Assembly (NCBI GenBank): GCA_947471505.1
Contig: CANIWM010000067.1
Location: 1 to 34,788 of the forward strand
Length of the DNA: 34,788 bases
Reading direction: 5' to 3'
Source: Chthoniobacteraceae bacterium
GTDB lineage: Bacteria; Verrucomicrobiota; Verrucomicrobiia; Chthoniobacterales; Chthoniobacteraceae
The notes under the pieces are model-generated. The model saw only the letters and a program-made list of their open reading frames with translations. It did no database searches and was not told the origin of the DNA. Each line of letters opens with the position of its first letter. Position 1 is the stretch's first letter. The position numbers were made by a program, and so were the translations under genes. Below, in pieces: positions 1 through 6,952 of this stretch.

Positions 1-177
1 AGGCCCCTCCCCACCCAAACAAAACGCGCTGATTTTCTAAAACAGCGACCGCGCAACCACCGCGCGCAGCATCATCGACCTGCCGCCACCGTGAAATCCA
101 ACCCGCGCCGCTCCCCCTCGCCCTCAACCCTCAACTGCCGTTTTTAGGTTAACTCCAACCTCAATAAAAAGAACACT

Positions 178-1122
178 ATGAAAGAATACTGGGAAATCAC
201 TCTGGAACGTCTCATCGCCACGTGTGCGGTGTGGGGCATCAATCCGACGTTTGCACTGAAAAATCTGACGCTGACGAGCCACTCCACGGCGATTGCGGGG
301 CTGACCGATACGGCAAATCTCCGGGCGCAGAAGGAGGGGGACTTGAGCGACAAGCGGGCGCTGCGCGATAATGTGCTGGCGGTCATCAAGGATGTGATTG
401 TGCGAGTGCCGGGGATCATCGGCAACAAGCTGGAGGATGGGGATGATTTGCAGGACCAACTGGACCTCGTTTTTTCGGTGTCTGGTCCTTTTACGGAGAC
501 GAGTGCGCTGCGTCGCTCAGGGTATCTTTTCGGGCTGTGGGCGGATTTTAATGCGCTTCTGGCCGCGCAGGTGCCCGCGCAGACGCCGCTGACGCTGGCG
601 GTGACGGGGAATCCGGCGATGGATTTGGGCGCGTTTATGAGCCTTTGCTCGAATTTCGCGATGCTGCGCTCGGAGGTGCAGACTGCGGAGCGCGAGGTGA
701 ATAAGGCGAAGACGGCGCTGCGCGCGCTGGAGAGTAAGACCGACCGTGGCAATAAACGCTGGTATGGGGCGTGGATGAAGCAGTTCCCGGAGGGGACGCC
801 GGAGGGCGATGCGGCGCTGTCGCAAATCCCGACGGAGCAAGGCACGGCGGCCCCGACGCCGCTGGAGATTAATTCGCTGACGCCGCAGGTGGACCACACG
901 GTGGCGGTGCTTTTTCAGGACGGGACGGGGCTGCATGGGACGACGAAGGAACTGCTCTACCGCCTGCCGGGCGAGGCGGAGTTTGGCCACTCGACACCGG
1001 TGACGTTGCCCTCGCAGTCGATCGGGCCTTTTCCTCCGGGAACGATCGTGGAGGTGCGCACGCGGCTGGCAAATTCGACGCCGGGGGTGGTGCTGGGGAC
1101 GGTAAAAAGCGTGTTGGTATAG
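178..1122 (+). CDS. Conserved-looking hypothetical protein
   Basis: A 314-residue protein that I do not recognise. It has no signal peptide and no membrane segment. The first ~215 residues look helical: a hydrophobic, Leu/Ala-rich body, then a charged helix around residues 165-190 (many Glu, Lys and Arg in heptad-like spacing) that could form a coiled coil. After a Pro/Thr/Ala linker (about 200-215) comes a beta-rich tail of ~95 residues, ending in a pattern like a fibronectin-type or Ig-like strand set (for example PGTIVEVRTRLANS). The coding strand uses many G-ending codons (GGG, CTG, GCG), unlike genes further right. The ATG follows an A-rich stretch without a clear ribosome binding site. 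A strong hairpin lies just after the stop. It is a real gene by length and codon pattern; the function is unknown. Confidence 0.8.
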   Translation: MKEYWEITLERLIATCAVWGINPTFALKNLTLTSHSTAIAGLTDTANLRAQKEGDLSDKRALRDNVLAVIKDVIVRVPGIIGNKLEDGDDLQDQLDLVFSVSGPFTETSALRRSGYLFGLWADFNALLAAQVPAQTPLTLAVTGNPAMDLGAFMSLCSNFAMLRSEVQTAEREVNKAKTALRALESKTDRGNKRWYGAWMKQFPEGTPEGDAALSQIPTEQGTAAPTPLEINSLTPQVDHTVAVLFQDGTGLHGTTKELLYRLPGEAEFGHSTPVTLPSQSIGPFPPGTIVEVRTRLANSTPGVVLGTVKSVLV

Positions 1123-1133
1123 TACGTGGAATA

Positions 1134-1168
1134 GGCGTGGCACGGGTAGTGGTTTCCCGTGCCACGCC
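1134..1168 (+). terminator. Perfect 13-bp hairpin after the first gene
   Basis: The arms GGCGTGGCACGGG (1134-1146) and CCCGTGCCACGCC (1156-1168) are exact reverse complements around a 9-nt loop. They start 12 bases after the stop codon at 1120-1122. The position and stability suit a transcription terminator or mRNA 3'-end stabiliser. No T-run follows, so a classic intrinsic terminator is not certain. Confidence 0.6.
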
Positions 1169-1191
1169 GACCCGCTCGGGAGATTGCGACG

Positions 1192-1291
1192 ATGCCCGAC
1201 GTCTTCACGAAAACGAAACGCAGCGAGGTGATGTCGCGCATCCGGGGGGAGCGGCTGCGGAGTTGCGGTTGATTGCGCGGGCCGTGGCGGC
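1192..1291 (+). repeat. Vsr-like gene fragment, copy 1 (decayed)
   Basis: An ATG at 1192 opens a reading frame MPDVFTKTKRSEVMSRIRG, the typical opening of Vsr-type (very short patch repair / DUF559-like) endonucleases. A frame change then follows, and in another frame ELRLIA, which continues the same family motif. The bases 1208-1278 match 2160-2229 almost exactly (one mismatch, one G indel). The match resumes with 1279-1291 against 2272-2284, so this copy lacks 42 bases present in copy 2. It cannot encode a working enzyme and is best read as a pseudogene remnant that became a dispersed repeat. Confidence 0.7.
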
Positions 1292-1306
1292 GAGGGTGGA
1301 CCACTA

Positions 1307-1385
1307 ATCTCCGCTCATCGGCGCTGATGTTTTCGAGGAAAGGATGCGCCGAATGATGAGCGGAGATGAGCGCAGATAAGCGGTT
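1307..1385. repeat. Palindromic element made of 10-bp units
   Basis: The outer arms ATCTCCGCTCAT (1307-1318) and ATGAGCGGAGAT (1356-1367) are exact reverse complements, with further imperfect pairing inward (CATCGGCGC against GCGCCGAATG). The right side runs as three tandem decamers: ATGAGCGGAG (1356-1365), ATGAGCGCAG (1366-1375) and ATAAGCGGTT (1376-1385). The left side is built from similar decamers in the opposite sense. It resembles REP-like intergenic repeats of the 'atctgcg...atctgcggtt' kind seen in many environmental bacterial genomes. It lies just upstream of the antitoxin gene and could form a hairpin in its leader or upstream DNA. Confidence 0.6.
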
Positions 1386-1422
1386 CTCTTTTCGCGGAAT
1401 GGATGCTAAGGTGCGCTCCATT

Positions 1423-1689
1423 ATGAGCGTAACGATTTCGATTCCGGACGATATAGCGACGGTGCTGGGCGGCTCCACAGAAGAGCGCGAAGTGCGCATC
1501 AAGGAAGCGCTCGCGCTAGAACTTTACCGAGAGGGGAAGATCTCGCTTCGCAAGATGGGAGAACTCGCGGGAGTCGGCGGCGACTATTGGGCTGCGGATG
1601 CGTTTCGTTCGCTGCACGGAGTGCCGCTGAACTACTCGGTAGAGGATGTGGAGTCGGATAGCCGCGTAGCCGAGACGTTCATCCGCTGA
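1423..1689 (+). CDS. UPF0175-family antitoxin
   Basis: An 88-residue protein of the UPF0175 type (PF03683), the usual antitoxin partner of DUF3368 PIN-like toxins. The N-terminal strand MSVTISIPDD is a typical ribbon opening for DNA binding and dimerisation. The helical part with EREVRIKEALALELYREGKIS and LRKMGELAG matches the family's helix-turn-helix-like core. I chose the ATG at 1423 over the in-frame ATG at 1366: the protein then begins at the family's normal first strand, AAGGTG lies about 11 bases upstream as a weak ribosome binding site, and 1366 falls inside the repeat element. The stop TGA overlaps the toxin's ATG by one base, as expected for a coupled pair. By analogy with known antitoxins it probably represses its own promoter; no operator was identified apart from the nearby palindrome. 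Confidence 0.8.
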   Translation: MSVTISIPDDIATVLGGSTEEREVRIKEALALELYREGKISLRKMGELAGVGGDYWAADAFRSLHGVPLNYSVEDVESDSRVAETFIR

Positions 1690-2183
1690 TGGTTCTAGTC
1701 GTCGCGGACACCGGGCCGATCAATTACCTCATTCAGATCGGCTGTATCGAGGTGCTGGCTTCGCTGGCGGATTCCACGGTGCTGCCGCGCGCGGTGCATA
1801 CCGAGCTTTCGCACCCCGCGGCACCTGATTCCGTAAGAAAATGGGTGGAGAAACTTCCCGGATGGGTTGTTGTGAAGAATGCTATCAGCAGTGTCGAGGC
1901 ACCGGATATTTCGGCGACCGACCGCGAAGCAATCGCCCTGGCGATGGAACTGCACGCAAAGGCACTACTGATGGACGATCAGCAGGCCCGCCGCTGTGCG
2001 GCCACGCTCGGAGTTCCGACGATGGGAACGGTGGGGATTCTGGAGGCTGCGGCGGCGAAGGGGCTTGTCGATTTGCCAACCGCGCTGTCGGCTTTGCGGG
2101 AGACGTCGTGTTATTTGAGCGAAGCTGTGATCGAGAATGCGCTCGCTCGCGATGCAGCGCGAAAGCGAAACGCAGCGAGGTGA
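1689..2183 (+). CDS. DUF3368 / PIN-like toxin
   Basis: A 164-residue protein of the DUF3368 family (PIN-like fold), the partner of UPF0175 antitoxins and by family a probable RNase. The first acidic residue is in VVADTGPINYLI (Asp7), where PIN proteins have Asp and then Ser/Thr. Further conserved acidic positions are in TDREAIALA and LLMDDQQARR, followed by GTVGILEAAAAKGLV, a family signature. The start overlaps the antitoxin stop (TGATG). The last ~9 residues (ARKRNAAR and stop) are encoded by the Vsr-like repeat that begins at 2160, so the natural C-terminus may have been replaced when the repeat arrived. The catalytic motifs are complete, so the protein may still work. Confidence 0.82.
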   Translation: MVLVVADTGPINYLIQIGCIEVLASLADSTVLPRAVHTELSHPAAPDSVRKWVEKLPGWVVVKNAISSVEAPDISATDREAIALAMELHAKALLMDDQQARRCAATLGVPTMGTVGILEAAAAKGLVDLPTALSALRETSCYLSEAVIENALARDAARKRNAAR

Positions 2184-2284
2184 TGTCGCGCATCCGGGGG
2201 AGCGGCTGCGGAGTTGCGGTTGATTGCGCTGTTTCGCGGACACGGCATCACGGACTGGCGGAGCATTGCGCGGGCGGTGGCGGC
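2160..2284 (+). repeat. Vsr-like gene fragment, copy 2 (longest copy)
   Basis: Reading AKAKRSEVMSRIRGSG and then, after a one-base frame change, ELRLIALFRGHGITDWR, this stretch is clearly related to the N-terminal ~35 residues of Vsr-type DNA mismatch endonucleases. A few codons are missing at the join and the rest of the enzyme is absent. It matches copy 1 (1208-1291) but keeps 42 more bases, which lie between two ATTGCGC repeats (2223-2229 and 2265-2271). Its first bases overlap the toxin gene and give it its stop codon (2181-2183). Confidence 0.7.
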
Positions 2285-2319
2285 TTGTCAGATGACCGTG
2301 CGCTGCGTATAGGCCGGGC

Positions 2320-4095
2320 ATGTCGCTCTCCAATAATTTCATCACGTATGCAATGTCACCTGAACGCTCGCGGGAGGAACGCTTCGCCGTTTTGCGGGTC
2401 GTGGAGTGTCTCTGGCCGCAGGTGGAGCGTGCCCGCGACCCGGAGGCGGTCATGGTCCTGCGTCCGGGGAGGGAGGAGCGTGATTACCGGCGACTGAATC
2501 CTGCATGGGAGCCGGTGTTGGTGAGGGAGGAGGTGGAAGCGGTGGCGGCGTTGGCGGAAAAGGCGGGGGCGATGATGTTGTCTTCGGCGTCGGACCGACC
2601 GCTGCGGGATCTCGGGGTCTTGCGATTTTTTCCGGCGCTGAAGTCACTGCACCTTTCAGAATTTGAGGGCCTGGATTTGTCGCCGCTCGCGGCGCTGGAG
2701 CAGGCGGAGGAAGTCACCATAAGCGCGAAGGAGGCGGAGGACTTTGGAGCGCTCCGGGGGATGCGGCGTCTGCGGAAGGTGTATATCAATGCGTGGCGTC
2801 CGTGGCCGGATTTATCTGCATTGGAGGAGTTGAAGGAACTGGAGTCGCTGACGTTTAATGGGAACCCTCTTGTGCTGGAAGGGTTGTCAACGTTGCCCAG
2901 AGTGAAGGTGGCGGCTATCGCGGTGTGGGTGTCGTCCACGCTACCGCTGCGGGATGCGCGGCGTCTGCCGGAGATGCCTGCGCTACGGTCGCTGACGCTG
3001 TCTGGAGTGGATCGATTGGATGGGCTGGAGCGGTATCCGAATTTGGTGAATCTGGAGTTGAGCGGTTGTTTTGAGGATGTGCAGCCCGTCGTAGCGTTGC
3101 GCGATCTGACGAAGCTGGGGCTTACGAGCGACCGTCTAGGGACGGTGGCTCCGCTCGCGGCGCTGCCGAAGTTGCGGGCGCTGGAAATCGACAGTGAACT
3201 GCCGCGCGATTACTCGGTGCTGACGGAGGCTCCGCGCTTGCGGGAGGTGACGGTGAAGCGATGCAAGACGAACGAGGTGGAAGTGGCGGCGCTGAATGCG
3301 GCACTACAGGCGTCGGACGATGACGATGAGGACTTTCTCGCGGCGGAAGCGCGCCCGGTGAGGCCGTGGCGCTATATTCTGGTGGGAAAGGAGCGGTGGA
3401 CTGCGGCGGCGCAATCGGTCGGACCGATGGCACCCGACTACGATGGGGACAATGCAGCGGCGGCGCGGGAGGGCGCGTGGTTCGGCAAAGTGATGACCAA
3501 GGCGCTCGATGGCGCAATCGGGGATGGCCCTTGGGGCTCCATCAACAACACAGCGCCCTTTGGCAGGACTGCGACTTTGATGATTCACTCGCAGGACGCA
3601 GCGGAACAATTGGTAGAACTGGTCGAGGCGGCGAGGCAGGTCCTCTCCCGGACGCGATTTGAGTGGGACTTCACATTCATCGTCACTCTTCTGGAAGATT
3701 GGGGGGAGGAAGCGCCAGGAGGGGCGATGGCTCAGCGCTCGGAAGAGCAGATGGAGCGCGAAGACAACGAGGAGTTCAAGCGGATGAGAAAGGAACGGGA
3801 GGAGTTTCTGGAACGCGAGCATGTGATGAAGCTTCGGGAAGCAGACGGAGAGAAAGTGCAGCCGGAGGATTTCGCAGCACCCGAAGCGCCGAAGCCGAAA
3901 CCAAAACCGGAGCAGAAAGAAGCAAAAGGCGAGTTCTCGGATTTCATGCGATTTCTCACGGGGCGCGGACCGCACCCGCGTGCCGCAGAATTCTCCCTCG
4001 TGTTGAAAATCAAAGGCGACGCCCTGCTTGTGAGGGCTACCGATGAGGAAAATGCAACCCGAATGCTCGGACGTGGACCGGATTCAGTAGAGTGA
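2320..4095 (+). CDS. Leucine-rich-repeat protein, cytoplasmic, function unknown
   Basis: A 591-residue protein without signal peptide or membrane segment. Residues ~95-330 form about ten irregular leucine-rich repeats, for example LKSLHLSEFEGLDLSPLAAL, LESLTFNGNPLVLEGLSTL, LRSLTLSGVDRLDGLERYPN, LVNLELSGC and LTKLGLTSDRLGTVAPLAAL. They resemble the internalin-like or 'STYMM' class and probably serve protein binding. Residues ~350-455 are a globular part of unknown type. A very charged Glu/Lys/Arg stretch (~460-520, likely coiled coil), a KPKPKPEQK linker and a short C-terminal domain follow. The ATG at 2320 has no clear ribosome binding site, and an in-frame ATG at 2353 is the alternative. The gene stands alone between two Vsr-like repeats and uses G-ending codons like its left neighbours. 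Confidence 0.8.
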   Translation: MSLSNNFITYAMSPERSREERFAVLRVVECLWPQVERARDPEAVMVLRPGREERDYRRLNPAWEPVLVREEVEAVAALAEKAGAMMLSSASDRPLRDLGVLRFFPALKSLHLSEFEGLDLSPLAALEQAEEVTISAKEAEDFGALRGMRRLRKVYINAWRPWPDLSALEELKELESLTFNGNPLVLEGLSTLPRVKVAAIAVWVSSTLPLRDARRLPEMPALRSLTLSGVDRLDGLERYPNLVNLELSGCFEDVQPVVALRDLTKLGLTSDRLGTVAPLAALPKLRALEIDSELPRDYSVLTEAPRLREVTVKRCKTNEVEVAALNAALQASDDDDEDFLAAEARPVRPWRYILVGKERWTAAAQSVGPMAPDYDGDNAAAAREGAWFGKVMTKALDGAIGDGPWGSINNTAPFGRTATLMIHSQDAAEQLVELVEAARQVLSRTRFEWDFTFIVTLLEDWGEEAPGGAMAQRSEEQMEREDNEEFKRMRKEREEFLEREHVMKLREADGEKVQPEDFAAPEAPKPKPKPEQKEAKGEFSDFMRFLTGRGPHPRAAEFSLVLKIKGDALLVRATDEENATRMLGRGPDSVE

Positions 4096-4105
4096 GGGAA
4101 GGTCG

Positions 4106-4143
4106 GCGTGGTGATGTCGCGGATCCGGCGGAGCGGCATTGCG
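4106..4143 (+). repeat. Vsr-like gene fragment, copy 3 (shortest)
   Basis: GCGTGGTGATGTCGCGGATC and the following CGGCGGAGCGG match the MSRIRGSG-coding part of copy 2 with three mismatches in about 30 bases. The next CATTGCG matches 2264-2270 of copy 2, so this copy also lacks the middle. It sits between the LRR gene and the protease gene. It is short and diverged, so the relationship is supported mainly by the shared order of the two blocks. Confidence 0.5.
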
Positions 4144-4205
4144 TTTTTCCCGAATAATTTCCTTTCCAACGCCACCGGGCTGCAAATGATGCGCGCTCGT
4201 TCCGA

Positions 4206-5139
4206 ATGAAATTTCTTTGTCTTCGTATCGCCACTGCGGCGCTCATCATCGTTTCCCGCGCTGCTGCTTCTCCGGCTACGGTGGAGCTGAATCAAGGCGG
4301 GGCGGTGCGGGGGGAGATTCTGGCGGATACTGCAGAGCGGGTGGTGGTGGATCTGGGGTTTTCGGTGCTGACGATTCCGCGCGATGCGATCACGCGGGTG
4401 ACGAAAGATGCTCCGGGCGCTGCGCCGACGACTGCGGTGGGGGATGAGCTTTTCCGTGAGGACCCGACTGCGCGGCCGCAGGCGGTGAAGGATTTGGTGA
4501 ATGGGATCGGGGACCGTGTGGTGCTGGTGAAGACGCCGGTGGGGGCTGGGCTCGGGGTTTATCATTCACGAGGATGGGTATTTGATTACGAACGACCATG
4601 TGATTGCGGGGGAGAGCGAGATTACGGTGACGGTATTCGGGCAGGGGAATAAGGGGATGGATAAGAAGACGTGGGGGAATGTGCGGATCGTGGCGGCGAA
4701 TGCGGAGATGGATTTGGCGCTGCTGAAGATCGAGACGGGGGATAAGACGCGGTTCCCGACGGTGCCGCTGGGGGCCTCGGATGATTTGCGGCAAGGGATG
4801 CCGGTGTTTGCGATCGGTGCGCCGCTGGGGCTGGAGCGGACGGTTTCGCAGGGGATTATTTCGCTGAAGAATCGGGTGGAGGATGGGCATATTTTCATCC
4901 AGACGACGACGCAGATTAATCCCGGCAACTCGGGCGGGCCGCTGTTTAATCTGAAGGGGGAAGTGGTGGGTGTGAACAATATGAAGATCGTATCGCCGGG
5001 GGCGGAGGGGCTGGGGTTTGCGATTCCTTCGGACATTTTGAAGCTGTTCTTGCACAACCGGGAGGCGTTCGCCTTCGACCCGGCAAATCCGAACTCGGGC
5101 TTCCGCTACAACCGCCCGCCGCGCTCTAACTCAAAGTAA
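4206..5139 (+). pseudogene. Exported trypsin-like (HtrA/DegP-type) serine protease, one-base frameshift
   Basis: Two overlapping frames together make one S1C-type serine protease of about 310 residues. The first frame has a signal peptide (MKFLCLRIATAALIIVSRAA) and a small beta-rich domain with GAVRGEILADTAERVVVDL, then VVLVKTPVGAG. The expected family sequence SGFIIHEDGYLITNDHVI continues only in the next frame, from TCG at 4552. One extra base at about 4551 (GGGCTCGGGG) explains this. The catalytic triad is present in the second frame: His in TNDHV, Asp in EMDLALLKI, Ser in NPGNSGGPL. No PDZ domain follows, unlike DegP. Either the gene is inactivated or the base is a sequencing error; the rest is well preserved, which favours an error or a very recent change. 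It is 13 bases upstream of the next gene, probably in the same transcript. Confidence 0.75.
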
Positions 5140-5152
5140 AACAATCGAATCT

Positions 5153-6952
5153 ATGAAATACCGCATCTGCACTCTCGTCGTGCTGGCCGCTGCCTGGCTG
5201 CCAGTCCGTGCCGTCGAAAACCTCAGCACTTTACTGCCGGAGGACGTGACTGTTTTCTCCAGCGCGAAGGATGGGCATTTGTTTGAGCATCTGGAGGAGC
5301 ATCCGCTGAAGAAGATTCTCGTAGGCTCTGGGCTGGAGAAGGTGTTGGCCCCGTGGTTGGCGAAGACTGCGGAGAACAAGGTGAAGATCGACAAGATTTA
5401 CAAGGAGGAGACTGGGCTCTCGATGGATGAGGTGATGAAGAAGTTCGGCGGTGCGACGGCGGTGGGGGCGAAGATTGATTTTGCTGCGCTGTTTATGGGC
5501 GTGGCGAATCTGCGGGGGAATGGTGCGCCGGAGCTGCCGAAGGGCTTTCTCGATGCGACGGTGGCGATGGACTTCTCGGGCGATGAGGCGCTGGCGGAGA
5601 AGATCGTGCGCTGCTACGGGCGGATGTTTGGCGAACTGGTGAAGATGCCTGCGGCTGCGGCCAGCCCGATCCCGTTTGCGAAGTTCCCGGATGAATACGA
5701 GGCGACGGCGGAGGATTATGCGGGAGTGAAGCTGCACGTCTGGAAGCTGAAAAAGGGCGCGAAGTCCTTTATCGAGAGCCCCGGCTACGCGCTGATTGAT
5801 GGGGCGATGGTGGTTTCTTTTAGCGAAGAAGGTCTGCGTGCTTCTGTGGACCGCGTGAAGAAAGGCGGCAAGTCGCTGGCGGATTCTCCACGCCACGCGG
5901 CGTTGGCGAAGTCGGCGAAGGATAGCGATATGGTTTCTTACTTCGACATCGGCTCGGTGGTGAAGTCGGGGATGAACGCCGCAGCGAAGCAAGGCGGCGC
6001 GGGGGCTGGGCAGGGACTCTCGGTGGTGCGGGCTCTGGGGCTGCACAAGCTGGATTTCATCTACTTCACGCTGGACCTGTCGAAGAACCGCTCCGACATG
6101 GAGTTTGGCGTCACGTACCACGACAACCCCGGCATCATGAAAATCTTCGCGACGGACGGCCCTGGGATCGTCCCGAACTTTCTCCCGCCGGATGCGGACA
6201 GCGGGGGCCACAGCACGATCTACTTCGACAAGATGCTGGCGGCGATCGAGGGGCTGATGAAAGAAGCCGTCCCGGCGATGGGCGATATGATCGGCGCGCA
6301 GATCGATGAGCTGAAGAAGCAGACGGGCGTGGATATCCGCAAGGACATCATCGCCAATATCGGGCCGGACTTTATTAGCGCCAGCGAGCCGCTGAAAGAA
6401 GGCACGGCCAAGAAGGACGAGGACGAGGAGGAAATGGAGCCGACGATTGTGGGCATCAAGATCAAGGACCGGAAGACGGTCGAACTCGCGGTAAACACGC
6501 TCATTAACAAGTCCGCGCCGGATGGGGCGTTGTTTGAAAAGCGGGAGTATCAAGGCGTGAGCATCAACAACATGAAGGACGCGCCGATGGGCTACATCTT
6601 CACGGACGACTGGTTCATCATGAGCATGGGGCCGCAAACGTTGCTGGAGAAAGTGATCACGCGCCTCGCCAAACCCGGCGACGACCACCTTTTCGCGCAG
6701 CCGATTGTGAAGTCGGCGTTTGAAGGACTTCCCGGCGACGACGACGGCAGCACCTTCCTCGACCTCGGGCCGACGCTCGACAAGCTCTTGGAAATGGCGA
6801 GCGGACTCGGCGAAGTGCCGGGGCTCAGCGAGCTGATCAATCTGAAAGATCTTCCGAAAAAGCTGAACCTCCCCATCGTCATCGGGGTGCGCCAGTACAA
6901 GGACGACAACTCCTTCCACGTCCGGATGCACATCGCTGAGAAGAAGAAATGA
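5153..6952 (+). CDS. Exported protein of unknown function
   Basis: A 599-residue protein with a clear signal peptide (MKYRICTLVVLAAAWLPVRA, cleavage near residue 20), so it is periplasmic or surface-exposed. I do not recognise a catalytic motif. The sequence has two similar halves in style, with alternating beta strands and helices and repeated phrases such as ALIDGAMVVSFSEEGL and GYIFTDDWFIMSMGPQTLLE. This resembles the DUF3352-like exported proteins of cyanobacteria and planctomycetes, but that is only an impression. An acidic, Lys-rich loop (KKDEDEEEMEP) lies near residue 425. The stop overlaps the next start by ATGA (6949-6952), so translation of the two genes is probably coupled. Codon use shifts within the gene from G-ending to C-ending after roughly 6.05 kb. 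Confidence 0.78.
   Translation: MKYRICTLVVLAAAWLPVRAVENLSTLLPEDVTVFSSAKDGHLFEHLEEHPLKKILVGSGLEKVLAPWLAKTAENKVKIDKIYKEETGLSMDEVMKKFGGATAVGAKIDFAALFMGVANLRGNGAPELPKGFLDATVAMDFSGDEALAEKIVRCYGRMFGELVKMPAAAASPIPFAKFPDEYEATAEDYAGVKLHVWKLKKGAKSFIESPGYALIDGAMVVSFSEEGLRASVDRVKKGGKSLADSPRHAALAKSAKDSDMVSYFDIGSVVKSGMNAAAKQGGAGAGQGLSVVRALGLHKLDFIYFTLDLSKNRSDMEFGVTYHDNPGIMKIFATDGPGIVPNFLPPDADSGGHSTIYFDKMLAAIEGLMKEAVPAMGDMIGAQIDELKKQTGVDIRKDIIANIGPDFISASEPLKEGTAKKDEDEEEMEPTIVGIKIKDRKTVELAVNTLINKSAPDGALFEKREYQGVSINNMKDAPMGYIFTDDWFIMSMGPQTLLEKVITRLAKPGDDHLFAQPIVKSAFEGLPGDDDGSTFLDLGPTLDKLLEMASGLGEVPGLSELINLKDLPKKLNLPIVIGVRQYKDDNSFHVRMHIAEKKK

Noticed and set aside
1192-1275. Short peptide gene MPDVFTKTKRSE...
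   Set aside because: It begins like a Vsr endonuclease but breaks frame after ~20 residues and lacks the catalytic part, so it is a remnant and not a small-protein gene.
4541-4560. Programmed frameshift in the protease gene
   Set aside because: No slippery heptamer or following structure is evident, and such a shift is not known for this family. An error or mutation is simpler.
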